From assembly GCA_963556145.1 (NCBI GenBank), contig OY744462.1:4216001-4280000 (forward strand): a DNA stretch of 64,000 bases. The letters run 5' to 3'. Numbering within the stretch: the first letter of the stretch is position 1; every line of letters begins with the position of its first letter. The position numbers and the translations under genes were made by a program. The stretch comes from Hygrocybe punicea (taxonomy: Eukaryota; Basidiomycota; Agaricomycetes; Agaricales; Hygrophoraceae). Under the pieces are notes generated by a model. That model was not told the DNA's origin and ran no database searches. It saw nothing but the letters and a program-made list of their open reading frames with translations. Shown here piece by piece: positions 52,400-63,850 of the stretch.

Positions 52400-54035
52400 A
52401 CTGTATATAGACAAATACACATGAAAATCAACAAAATAAAAGAGAAATAAAAGAAATAAACAATAATGATACATGGGGCACTGCCAATGAACAGGAGGGT
52501 ACTCACCTTCACAGAGGCACCAGATTGGGTCTGAAATTGGTGGGGAAGAGCACTGGAGGGTGAGTGAGGGGTGGGATAGATGATGTTGGGTGGGGAAGGA
52601 TGCATTCGGTGGGGGGTGGCAATGCATGGTGAGGAAGGGGCCAGGAAGCGAGGCAGATGGGGGAAATGGAGAGGCAATGGATGGGGGAGGGCTCCTGACC
52701 CCCAACAAGTGGTAGGAAGAGGTAAGTACATGGGGACAAAGCAGGAGGGAGGTGGGTACTCACCTTCACCCTTGGGGCCCCCCACAGTCCTCTCCACATT
52801 CCACTGCTGATAGAGACAATGGAGATGTCATCTACAACATCCCCATCATCTATTCCGTGGTTTTTGCAGTCCAGATTGCCACTGCCATCAAGCCACACAA
52901 GGATGGCTGCAGCAGTGGTTATGGTGGCAATATCTCGATGCTGCTGCCACTGTTGACCACACCATCACCATGGGCGACCCTCCATGTTACCTTCATCATC
53001 TTTGTCACTGTGCGCCCAGTCTGCCACTGCTGGTTCTCATGTTCGAGGTCGAGGGTTGAAAAACCCGAGCATGCTCCTGCGCAGCTTGGAGCACATCTGG
53101 GGAGGTGTTCTCAGTGTGAATCATTGCCATAGTGCTCCTCCTCCTCATGTCCATCGTTGTTGAGGGGGCAGGGAGTGGGAGTATGGCAAATGGTGGGGGG
53201 TGATGGTGGTGGAACGTTGAAAGCCATATGATCAGTCACATGTGCTTTTCCACCACCCACTTGCCTTCCAACTTGCCTCCCACTATGCTCCCACTCCCCA
53301 CCCCCTCAACAATGACAGAAACGAGGAGGAGGAGCACTATGGCAATGATACACACCAAGATCGCCTCCCTAGACATCCTCCAAGCTGCACAGGAGCGCGC
53401 CCAGGTTTTTCAACCATTGGCCTTGAACATGGGAACCAGCAGTGGTGGACTGGGTGCACAGCAACAAGGGCGATGTGGAGAGTTGCCCACAATGAAGGTG
53501 TCATCAACAGCATCATTGTTGTCAAGATATCAGAACTGCCGTCACCTCCATCCTCATGCAACTTGATGGCAGGACCAATCGGGATGACAAAACCCACAAC
53601 AGGGACCATGGGGATGTCGTAGATGACATCTCCATTGTCTCTATCAGCAGTGGAATGTGGAGAGGACTGTGGGGGGCCCCAAGGGTGAAGGTGAGTACCC
53701 ACCTCCCTCCTGCTTTTTCCCCATGTACTTACCCCTTCCTACCATTTGTTTGGGGCTGGGAGCCCTCCCCTATCCATTCCCTCTCTGTTTCCCCCATCCA
53801 CCTTGCTTCCTGGCCCCCTTCCTCACCACGCATTGCCACCCCCCACCCCCCATAATCCATCCCACCCCTCACTCACCCTCCAGTGCCCTTCCCCACCAAT
53901 TTCAGACCCAATCCAGTGCCTCTGTGAAGGTCCTATTCGTTGGCAGTGCCCCATGTATCATTATTTTTTTATTTCTTTTATTTCTCTTTTATTTTGTTTA
54001 CTGTCATGTATATTAGTCTATATACAGCATGTAGA
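52400..54035. repeat. Large inverted duplication, about 1.6 kb
   Basis: Arms of about 800 bp mirror around 53225. The plus frame at 53657-54016 and the minus frame at 52797-52318 both read MERTVGGPKGEGEYPPPSCF, and MGTHLHPWGPPQSSPHSTAD appears on plus (52752) and minus (53702). The outer edges carry inverted 'actgtatatagac' and 'gtctatatacag' words near 52402 and 54012. The arms are clearly diverged. It may be a foldback element or an inverted duplication of host sequence. The frames are Pro/Ser-rich without a known domain. Confidence 0.75.
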
Positions 54036-54757
54036 ACAATATATCTATGATATGTAAAAAAATCTGTGGAAGACATTGGTGGGGGAGCCTGGGCAAAGCT
54101 GAGAAGTGGAGAATTGTTGGGGGTGCTGCTGAAAGATGGCATAAGAGGGCTGAGCCACTGTGTGAAGTGGTAAAAGTGCTGGAAAAGTGCTGAAACCTTG
54201 ACCCCTCATGGTGGGCTCCAAAATGATACACCAGAAGTTGGTCCAGGTGTGGGATGAGTTCTGGGTCTGAGAGAAGTTTTGAGCTCTTGTAGATGGAAAG
54301 GCAAGGGGGAAATCCAATCCTGGTTTGTACTTATTATACTACAATAAGTACATAACAAAACTAACTAATCAAAGTAATAAAATATTAAAAATATAAGAAT
54401 TGGAGGTCAGAGATATACTATGCATATCACTGCATTATATAACCTTGTCTTTGCTCTGTAGTACTTGAATCAGTCAACACATTGTAAAGGTAGCTCCCCA
54501 TCATACTGGCCCCATTCAGATATTATTATGGGTAGTGGTAGTATACTACATGTCCATGACAGTATTCAGCAGCCATATGACCTAAGGCCAGCTTTGATTG
54601 CCATACAATGTGCTTGTTTTGTGGCCTCCATAGATCTCAGATTCTGGCTGGTTGTGAAAACAATAAATTTTATACCTATCTATACCAGTAGGGATGCATG
54701 CTTTTTTGGGGGGCACATTGCCACCCCAGAGTGCCAAATAGAATTACCCTTTATTTA
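54036..54757. other. Gene-free stretch
   Basis: I see no supported gene, element end or repeat. Short frames exist on both strands but have no domain features. Confidence 0.4.
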
Positions 54758-55327
54758 CAGCCAATTCAGAAATGGATGACCAAATCAACTTTTTTTTTTT
54801 TGTAACTTTTTTTTTTTTAGACCAGCAACCACCGGGCCAGCTGTATTACCATAACCGTTCATGTCATGTGACACCAAGAGAATTGCTGAAATCACATAGA
54901 AATTCAAGTTATAAATTCATTGAGGGACATAGGAGAAATGTGAAGCCTACAAAAATTGGAATGTGGCTAGGTGAAGGGCTAAATTATTTTTTGGTGGTGT
55001 AATAAATATTTTTGGTGCCAATTTCAGGCCACAAGTCATGTTTTGGACACCAAAAATCCATGTCATCCTTGAATACACCACCAAAAGATAATTTAAACTT
55101 ATTCAGCCCTTCACCTAGCCACATTCCAATTTTTGTAGGCTTCACATTTCTCCTATGTCCCTCAATGAATTTATAACTTGAATTTCTATGTGATTTCAGC
55201 AATTCTCTTGGTGTCACATGACATGAACGGTTATGGTAATACAGCTGGCCTGGTGGTTGCTGGTCTAAAAAAAAAAAAGTTACAAAAAAAAAAAAGTTGA
55301 TTTGGTCATCCATTTCTGAATCGGCTG
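54758..55327. mobile_element. Palindromic mariner-like element, 570 bp
   Basis: The ends CAGCCAATTCAGAAATGGATG and the inverse with one change are flanked by TA (54756-54757, 55328-55329). The two arms (about 230-250 bp) are nearly identical inverted copies, so the same frame (MDDQINFFFFVTFFFLDQQP) appears on both strands. Each arm has two long T (or A) runs. The loop is about 70 bp. Confidence 0.88.
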
Positions 55328-55687
55328 TAATTGAAAATCATTATGAAATTTACAAAACTTGTAGAAACTGTCAGTGACCTGTGTTATCTAATAATGTAAT
55401 TTTTTTAGGTCTTGAGAAGCTAAATGCAGAACAGAAGAATTGTTTGCCACCAAAAGGTCCAATATTTTACCAATAGAGAGTTTTATACCCTGGCAACAGG
55501 TCATATCATTTTCTTTTTTTGTTTTCTTTTTGGCCTTCAAAGCAAAATATAGTGTAATTGTTGTGCCAAAGGTGCAAGAGAAAAATCAAGTACTATGAAA
55601 ATATTATTAACTTAGGGTGATGGACACAATGAGAAGGCAGGCACTTTATTAGAGCTCTTTTCTCCTTTCATTTTTCGACTTAATTTA
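55328..55687. other. Gene-free AT-rich stretch
   Basis: Nothing recognised; no coding frame above background. Confidence 0.4.
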
Positions 55688-56030
55688 CAGCCGTTTGCAT
55701 TGTTTATGGCATAGACACAGAATTTTGTTCAATAAGAAAAAATGGACTTAGAAAAAACTTCTGTGCTCTGTCTTGTATCTCATGAAATATTGCATGGATT
55801 GACATGGTGATAGAGGGAAAGTTGTACTATTTTTGAAGGGCTATCAGGCCCTGTAATTACATTTGGACAATATCGAGTGTGTAGTAAGTTGTGGGTGAAA
55901 TTAAAGGTAAACTAGTACTTTTTGACACTCAAAATGATATTGTCAAATTATGGCATCAAATGAACTCCAATGAAGGAGATTGTAGGGAGAAACTTGTTTA
56001 GTTTTTCAAGGGCTAGAAGTACATATACAC
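55688..56030. mobile_element. Partial copy of the 14692-type mariner-like element
   Basis: It starts TA then CAGCCGTTTGC and follows the left arm of 14692-15000 at lower identity (words 'cttgtatctcatgaaatattgcatgg', 'gacactcaaaatgatattgtc'). It fades out after 'gtacatatacac', so only one arm remains. Confidence 0.65.
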
Positions 56031-56667
56031 TGCTGACACCACACTATTTTGTGTGCTGCAAAATGATTGCAAAATCTTTGGTAGCTTGTTAAAGTTTTGC
56101 ATATGATTTTAAACCATGCAAAATCCATTTAAATTTTCACATATAATAACCCATCAAATACTATCTAAACCAAAAAAATTGCAAGGATTTATGATGTGGA
56201 AAATTTTTAAAAATATGAATGCTTTGTTTTAGGTGAAAATGTAGACAAAAGTGAAACTATTCCCACACCTTGTTTGACTCTCCAAATAGTTGCAAAATGT
56301 ATCAAATTCAATCAATTTTGCAATGCGTCTAAATATGATCAATTCAATGTCACCAAATGAAGAATTTTGCAGACAGATTTTGCATGTCACAATATTTCAT
56401 ATTTCACAATAAGATTGCACCTTTGCAAAATCTTTCCGAAATAAAACATTTTGCAGACCACAAAATGCTTCGCGCACTCAAGTGTGTCGCTTATCACACA
56501 CTTAGCACACACTTAGTAAACACTTGAGTGACATTTATTGAACACTTGAGCGACATGAAGATGATATTCGTGTATGTATGACACCTCAATGACGACTACT
56601 AGTGCTAGCTTTTCGATACTGTTAGAACGCTGTTCAATACTCCTGAATTTGCATTAGAGCACACCAC
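56031..56667. other. Region rich in GCAAAAT motifs, possible CACTA terminus
   Basis: About ten copies of GCAAAAT/ATTTTGC in either orientation lie within 56050-56470, and 'cacttgagtgac' type words recur near 56480-56560. Repeated short motifs near the ends are typical of CACTA elements, and the Tnp2-like gene ends just right of here. CACACTATTTTGTGTGCTGC at 56044 could be the terminus, but its partner is not visible. Confidence 0.4.
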
Positions 56668-58001
56668 TTAAGACAGGTGATGCTGGCTTACCCGAGACAT
56701 TGATATAACAACCGTGACATCCTGCTCTTCCCATTTCAAGAATAAATAGGCAAAATGGGCTCGAATTTGGTCGACTGAGATGATTTCCAGATCAGCCAGT
56801 TGCATGCCCCACATTTGAGCTTGAAGTACAGGAAAGGGTGTAAACGGATCAAGGACGTTGTGCACAGGCCTAAGACATCGGATGGCAATGTGGGTGGAAG
56901 TTCCTTCTGGGGTGGGTAGTTGCACAACACATTCTATGCGAGCAGGAACTGGATTGCTTGCCCCCTTTGTCCCTACAAGAATGCAAGAGTTGCCTTCGTG
57001 TTTAGATGACACAGCATAAGTGATGCCATGGACATTCAGGTGAGAGAGGAGCTGTGCATTCTGCGGTGGGTCAAAGCCCAGGGATGTAGCCAGGGCACGA
57101 CGGAGGCCTGTTGGGATAGAATGAGCCGTGTTTTCATTCCAAGTAACTGCTTCATCGTGGGCCACATCCCAGCCCATGGATTCACTGAGCATGTCGGTGA
57201 TGAGCGTGTCGGACCTGGGGGCTCAAAAGCTTTTCAAACATTGCTTGACAATGTTGCAGAGCTTGTGGACAGTGTGATTTGCATAAGACGCCGTGTAGGT
57301 TTGCAGATTGAGTATATGACCTTGACATCGTCTGCTCTAATTCTCCTAGGAGTATATAAGTATGTTTGCAAAAGTTGCTGCAGCACTGCTTACCCATTTT
57401 GCTGCTGGTAGAAATCCACTGAAGCATACAAATAACTCTCTCGAAAGGAAAGGTCCACCATGCATGGAGGGGGCCAAAGAGTAACAGGTACTCTTGTAAA
57501 TGCAATGCCATGTGATGATTTGGGGTGAAAACGGTACGCTGGGAACAAATCCCGGACCCCATTGAGGTACGACTGCATATGCTGAAGGTACAGGTTGGCA
57601 CGGTGGTGGGAGGTCACTCAAGAGGCAGCAATGATGACCACGGACAGAAGGGATACGGAAACAGAAAGAATCTTGCTACATCACTCTGTTCGTTCATTCC
57701 CCTTGTGAACTTTTGCCCCAAGGCAGACAAGTGAAATGGGCAAATAGGTCGTTCCCAGCATGCGCCATTGGTCTGCCTTCACCTTTCCATGTTTTGAAGA
57801 GCCCAAGTCCTGGGGAACAGAAGTTGCCCAGGATGGCGTCACCATGTTCCTGATATCCGACCAAATCTCCTCCATTTCCTCCATTGTCACTACATGGCTG
57901 TGGGCAGTTGATGTATCAGCACCAGTTGTTCGCTTTTCTGGTTGTGCTTGACGCTGTGGGGTGAAGGTGAGCCATTTCAGCGTATCTTTCCCATGATACA
58001 T
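56668..58001 (-). pseudogene. C-terminal part of a Tnp2/CACTA-type transposase gene
   Basis: From high to low coordinates: EIWSDIRNMVTPSWATSVPQ and GKVKADQWRMLGTTYLPISL (57860-57700), then NHHMALHLQEYLLLFGPLHAWW and FPFERVICMLQ (57560-57420). I know these motifs from DUF4218-type regions following Tnp2 transposases in fungi and plants. GELEQTMSRSYTQSANL follows across a short intron, and then a 174-aa frame (57192-56668) with RIECVVQLPTPEGTSTHIAI. The frames are compatible with short introns. The upstream transposase core is missing: at about 58000 the sequence turns into a minisatellite. Confidence 0.6.
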
Positions 58002-58129
58002 GGGTCAGCCGAGATGGACAATTCCCACTCCAAGTGGGCCAGCCAAACTCAGCCAACCAATATCTTTCTCCAGGGCAGATGGCTTGGCTGAGGGGTCCAT
58101 GTTCTGGTGGACATGAGTTGGCTGAAGCA

Positions 58130-58375
58130 GACGGATATATTGGCTGGCCATGGAACATGGATTGGCCAACCAGTGTGGGTATTTTGGTTGGCCATGGAAC
58201 ATGGGTTGGCCAACGGCCCTGGGTATTTTGGCTGGCCATGGAACATGGGTTGGCCGACTGGTCTGGGTATGTCAGGTCGCCATGGAACATGGGTTGGCCG
58301 ACCAGTCTGGGTATGTCGGGTCGCCATGGAACATGGGTTGGCTGACGGCCCTGGGTATTTTGGCTGGCCATAGAA
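58130..58375. repeat. 44-bp minisatellite
   Basis: 'ggccatggaacatgg' landmarks at 58146, 58190, 58234 and 58278 (and on to about 58366) are exactly 44 bp apart. The units alternate 'ggtattttggctgg' and 'ggtatgtcgggtcg' variants. Frames on both strands (for example MEHGLANGPGYFGWPWNMGW) stay open because the unit has no stop, not because it codes. Confidence 0.9.
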
Positions 58376-58379
58376 TAGT

Positions 58380-58738
58380 GTTGCCACACATGCAACAGGT
58401 GGTTTATATCTGTTCATTCCGGCATCTCTGAACATACCCACCTTACATCTTTGCAATCTTACACATTACATCTTTGCACTCTTACCCACCACTTGCCACG
58501 TTCCACCAATTTTGTACTTGCTCCTCTATCCCTTTGTTCTGGAATTTATCAATATTCACAATTCATCATATTCTACTAATCACATCCTAGGCAAACTTTG
58601 CAATCCCTTGTGTCATCTATTTGTAATCCACATTGCTGTACATCACGTGATTTCTCATCACATCATGTTAAACACGAGGCATTATTCCTTTGTTCCAGAC
58701 AACGACATCTGCCTTCATTCTCCTCACTATTTGCCTAA
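58380..58738 (+). promoter_or_regulatory. Upstream region of the 553-aa gene
   Basis: About 360 bp, C/T-rich towards the start codon, with repeated 'cttacatctttgca' words near 58445-58485. No sure TATA box is seen. Role inferred from position only. Confidence 0.4.
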
Positions 58739-60661
58739 ATGAAGTGGATCAGCCCAGAATTTACTAAGATCCTCGAAGACGGTTGTCCTGATTTTAGGAG
58801 ATCCATTGGTGAAGATCGTATTCATGTCCTGAAAGGAATCAGGAAACTTTTAAAACAATCGGCACAACAAACCAACACACCATGGCCCCCAAATATGCAA
58901 AAGGTTGGTATATTCTAAAACTACCCTTCAGATCAATCTAATGGCATTATACCATGAATTCAGAAAATTCAAACTTGGTACCACAATCATCGGTCAAAAT
59001 TGGAGAGCAACATGGAGGATGCTCCAAAATATACAAGGAAGTGGAATGCAAGGTTGGTTACCAGAGAAAAAATGACCAAGGAAATCGACGCTAGGACTGT
59101 GGAGCTGTCTGGTGAAACCGGAGGAAAGCCAGGCTACATCAAGTACTATGGCAAAGCCTGGAGTGATATTTACCGTTCCTTGATGGAAGCAAAAAAACAA
59201 GAATTTGAAGCTCTTGCAGAGGCTTGGAACCAGCAAGGTCCACCCCTGGAAGTCAAAAGATGGTACTAATCATCTTCTTTAGCCTGCATGATGCTAATCT
59301 TGTACCTTATCCAGCCGAGCAGCAAAAGATTTTGGTAAGACAGCGATGAAGTTTATGAAGGACATAGATGAGCAGATGGGAGTGAAAGTATTTATGTTGG
59401 TGGGATATGAAGATGAAGATGGGACTGTGACCAAAGGAAAGTGGGTTGATTCCTGCTTGGTGTCAATCACATACTTATCTTTATTTCCTGTGAGGTTTGA
59501 GACACCGGCCCCAGTACACAAGAAGTTCATCGGCCTCTTCAAAAATAACAGGGATGACATTTGGACCAAATGGGATGAACATTTGGGTTCCCTCTTTAAT
59601 CATGACGGTACGATCAGCCATTTTTCCATATGTCCTATGTAATGTGTTCCAGAGGAATCCAATGGAGCACAGACCGACAGTGAAGACAACGATGGCGGTC
59701 CAACGACCAGATACGACAAAAGCCTGCCATTCAAGCTTGAGATTAATGAGGACGGTTTTCCTATTGTACCCAATGTTACAAATATGTCTTTGGTTGACAT
59801 AAGAAACATGTTTAGATCACTGGTGACCATGTCCTATTGTACGTACTTCGGCGTTGGCCAAGCTTACTGTACTCATATTCATATGAAGGTCGGATGTGCA
59901 ACAACAGCATCGTCGCTGTTCCATGGGGCAAAATTGGACAAAATCGAAACCAATACATGGAGGACATCTACTTTCCCCCTCACATAGAACTGAAGGAACC
60001 ATGGAAAATGAAACTCGATGAACTTCGGACGGTCCACCAATTTTGGTTGCAACGGCAGAAACTCAGTGAAAAACCCTTCCGATTTAAAACTGTCCTGAAG
60101 ACCGACCAGAGAGCACCAAATGCATTCGTGCCAAAAAAGAAGAAGTTCCATGCTGCTGCCGCTTTGTCCAGGACCGATCGTTCAGCACCGTCAAACTCCA
60201 GTAGGGAAACCACATCTATCCCAGCAGAATCGAGCGCTATGGGAGCCTGTAGATCCAAATCGAATGTTCCACCATTAAAGAAAGTCCACCCCAAGAAGAA
60301 AATGCAAAATGCTGCCAATTCCAGCAAGGGCAAGCAAAAAGCAGTCAGTAGCGAAGAGGGCGACGATAGTTGGAGTGACGAGAGTGCAAGTAGTGGTAGC
60401 CTTGATGGGCGTGGTGGTGACAGCGAGATGGATGACAATACATCGACGTTAAAGCTTCTGTGGACGAAAAAGAAAACAGAGAGACAAGTGAAGCAAAAGG
60501 AGCAAGCAGAACGGTTACTGGCACAGGAGCGAGAGGTGACAACAGAGTTACAAGAAGTACAAGAGCGGGAGAGGCGAGAGGCCCAGAAGAGGGAGGCACG
60601 AAAGGCCCAGGAGGAGGCCAGGAAGAAACAGGTACGAGAAGCCCAGGAGAGGGAGGCATGA
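58739..60661 (+). CDS. Unknown protein, 553 aa, six exons, basidiomycete-type family
   Basis: Exons: 58739-58903, 58964-59262, 59315-59440, 59495-59607, 59653-59838 and 59889-60661. All five introns are 45-60 nt with GT...AG, and the coding sum (1,662 nt) keeps frame throughout, so the gene looks intact. It starts MKWISPEFTKILEDGCPDFR. After KIQTWYHNHRSKLESN comes WNQQGPPLEVKR, then AAKDFGKTAMKFMKDIDEQM with VKVFMLVGYEDEDG, and later MCNNSIVAVPWGKIG. This layout resembles a large family of hypothetical proteins I associate with mushroom genomes, often beside transposons. The last 180 residues are Lys-rich (KKVHPKKKMQ), then acidic, then a strongly charged Glu/Arg/Gln coiled coil. The Lys-rich patches suggest a nuclear protein, but no function is known to me. 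It converges with the JmjC gene. Confidence 0.8.
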
Positions 60662-61100
60662 GAGGCACGGGAGAGGGAGGAAAGGGAGGCACGAGAAGCG
60701 TGGGACAGGGAGGAAAAAGAAACACAGGACAGGGATGTTCAACAACAACGATGCCCAGGGAAGTTGGACAGCTCAAGAAATGCTGGTAAAAATGCCAGGT
60801 AAAGCTGTCCTGTTTCAAAGGTGGGGATGCTGCTCACAATTTACATTACCAACAGCGGTCAACCTTTGCGATGATCTACACGTCGCAAATAAGCTTCATG
60901 TATTGAACAAATAACAAATATATATATAGTATTATGTGTCAAAACATCCCAAAGTGACATAACAACTTGAGACTCTACCCATACCTATTAATAGTTTGGT
61001 GCTTACAAAGAATACATTCAACATTTGGCAGAGAAGGCAGATGAGGCATTGCGATGTCAGGAATATACATGAGTAGGAAGCAGTAGGAAGATCCTCCCAG
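60662..61100. other. Intergenic region between two convergent genes
   Basis: About 440 bp. The first 130 bp continue the Arg/Glu-coding purine-rich repeat in another frame after the stop codon. An AT-rich patch (aaataacaaatatatatatagt, about 60905-60930) may serve as 3'-end signals for both genes. Confidence 0.4.
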
Positions 61101-63850
61101 CTATTTATGACGGCGTTTCACGTCTGTGGAAGGTATTGGTAAATCTGTGTGAATGATGATATCAGTGTATATACATGCTGATAAGGCAATTTATCGTACC
61201 TGAGTCTTCCCTCCAATGACGTTTCACAGGGGGTGTGGGGGGACGGGGTGATCCAGCGAAATCACTATACACTGCTTCACTGCCAGATGAGATGTCCATT
61301 TGATCATCATCCTCTCTCTCCTCACTGTCCACACTCTGGTCGTTTGACTTCCCCACCTTCTCAGTTGGTTCCTCCTCCTCTTCATCCTCCTCCTGCGCCC
61401 CATCCCCGTCTGCCTCATCCTCCTCCTCCTGCACCTCCCCCTCCTCCTCCTCCTCCCCCTCCTCTCCCCCCTTCTTCTCCTGCTGCTTCCCCTCGTCACT
61501 GTCCACATCTTCCTCATTTGACATATCCAGCAGCCCGATCAGACTGTCCTCGTACCACCAAGCTCCATCATTTGAATTTCCTACCTGCTCAGGTGAATCC
61601 TCCTCATCCTCCTCATCCTCCTCATCCAGGCCAGCCACGTCCATTTCTTCTCCCGCATCTTCCCCAGCTACGTCGGCTGAATTTCCCACCATTACAGGTG
61701 GATCCTCTTCCCTCTCAGCATCGACAGCCATGTCGTTTGAACATCCAACCGTTGGAGGTGGATCCTGGTTCTCCTCAATCGCCACATCCTCCACACCTGC
61801 ATCCACTGAATTTCCCACCTTCCTAAATGGATCATCCGCCTCTTCCTCACCATTGGTGCCCTTCCCTTTGTCATGCTCATTGTCTTTCCCCTTGTCCCGT
61901 GTATCCGTGTTATCCTGTACCTCACCTTCACCGGTAGTTGCGTTGACTAGCAGAATTGGATGAGGTGGAAAATCTAAGCATTCAACAAGAATGGGACTGA
62001 TGGGTTCTACCAGACAGGTCTGAATGTGTATTTTTGGGCCAGTCCAGAAGAATTCCGATGGTGGGGTCTGAAGAAGTTCATTCAGCTTTGGCACCAAATC
62101 TGGCCAATTGTTTTGAAAATGTCGGCAGACCGCTGACTCGACAGCTTTCGCTGTGCAATGTGCTGGTGCCATCACAACCCCATCCTTGTCCCATTTATAC
62201 CCAACAATCACAGCAGATAGTTCCAAAAGACTTCGTTGGAAAATGTAAGAGGGGCTGATCCAGTGGTCTTCCATGAAGACAACAAAATGTTCCGCAAACC
62301 AGATTTGGAAACGTCTATATCTGCATTGTGCGATATTCTGTTCCTCACGAATTTCAGCCAATATGGTATGGTTGTAGGACGTCCTGTTGATGATATCAGC
62401 AAGCTCGATCAGGTTTCCCACAATCACAAGGTCGAGGAAACCATCTTCAGTTCGATCTTGGGCATATGAGACTTGGTGAAGACAGTAGCTGTGCAGTGAG
62501 CATTTTAATCTTCCGGAGTTTGTAAACATCGACCAAAGTAGTTCACATGATGATTCGTGGTTGCCTGTGAAGTACTCAATCCACATGGTGAGAAGCCGGC
62601 GGAGAAATGTACGTGTCACATTATGCTCCGCGTTTGTGATGGTATGACTCATCACGAAAGTATGGATAATTTCATAACAGGTATCCCGTATAGTTGACGT
62701 TGCATAGAGATAATGCCCATTGACAATGGAGTGCTCTACACCGAGGACATAATGCAGGGTGCACGGCCTCATGTAACTGTGTGTTTCAGCACACATCTCA
62801 GTGGTCACAGATATATTCCCACTTACAGCACAGAACCCTTGGTGAGCAGTAATCCTTCTGCTTCCCACAAGCCTTTCCCACTATGTTTTCTCAGCTCCCA
62901 CTCCTGAGGATAGGCCTTGTTAGTGGCAAGATTGCCAGCCTTGCAATCCCATTTGGCATCCCTTCGAGGCCTCATGAGGACCCAGTACTTTGCGCCAGTC
63001 CTGACAATAACCACCGTGCCAAAGCCATCATCATCTACATGTGTCCAAGAAATGGCACGAGCTGTCACCGCCGTTCCCCAAGCCAAATCGTCATTTAAAG
63101 GCTGCTCGCGGATAAACCCCGGTTGGCCCTGGGTTTCGTGCCAAGCAACCTCAGATGATGACAGGGACCTTTTCACGAATAGACAGGTAAATGACGTGTT
63201 TGATCTTTGAAACAAGGTTGCTCACCGAAATTTTGGAGGTGGGTCCAACGTCATATGACTCATGGGAAGGTCAAGGAAATTGAAAACCCTTTCGTTGTCA
63301 GGGTCAAGCGCAACCTGATATAATGTTTCCAATGCGCCAGGTTTGTTCATATTCTTGATGTCAGGCACCAATCGCAATTCAGCAACTAACAAAGGCACTT
63401 TAGTCGCTATGCCCAGACATCACTCCAGAAACAGACCTTGCACTGAACGAATGGACGACAAAGACCCCAATGTCTCCAAACCTTCCCTATCAAACTCCAC
63501 TGTTTCTACAGGGGAATTGAGCACAAGGATGTGACGATGATGAAAGATTCCTTGAATTGTTGCAGCATCCATCGACTTGAAGATGTTCCATTCCACCACG
63601 AACACACATGACGCATGAGGATCATACATTTTTTCTCTTTCACTAGGCAGCCGATGTGGAGGAACCCCATCAATGTAACTGGATCGGATCATTTCACATG
63701 TTTCCTGCAACAATGCATGTTCCACTTTTGCCTGTATCGTGCTTACCAGTTAACAATCAAATGGTACAAAATCAGACATCAACATACAACGATGGATGGT
63801 GAATGGTGCACATGCTCAACGGGTTTGTGTACAGCATCACCATCATACAT
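61101..63850 (-). CDS. JmjC-domain protein, about 815 aa, six exons
   Basis: Exons (minus): 63850-63821, 63731-63437, 63385-63226, 63168-62827, 62776-61200 and 61144-61101. The phases agree and the sum (2,448 nt) is divisible by three. The first exon (MYDGDAVHKP) is the least certain. The JmjC core is clear: SWTHVDDDGFGT gives the iron ligands H-x-D, GAKYWVLMRP the lysine that usually holds 2-oxoglutarate, and RPCTLHYVLGVEH the last iron histidine. Such proteins oxidise methyl-lysine or other protein side chains; the substrate here is unknown. A helical region follows, then a long acidic tail with repeated VGNSxD-type units (KVGNSVDAG, MVGNSADVA, QVGNSNDGA, KVGKSNDQS), and a basic end (VKRRHK) if the last intron is real. 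No break is seen. Confidence 0.82.

Noticed and set aside
52318..54016. Pair of similar proline-rich proteins on opposite strands
   Set aside because: They are the two arms of one inverted duplication; composition is low-complexity and there is no conserved domain, so I did not call genes.
58374..58390. TAGTGTTGCCACAC as the left end of another hAT element
   Set aside because: No matching right end or 8-bp duplication was found downstream.
58005..58456. Repetitive Trp/Gly/His/Pro-rich ORFs
   Set aside because: They are translations of the 44-bp minisatellite in all frames.
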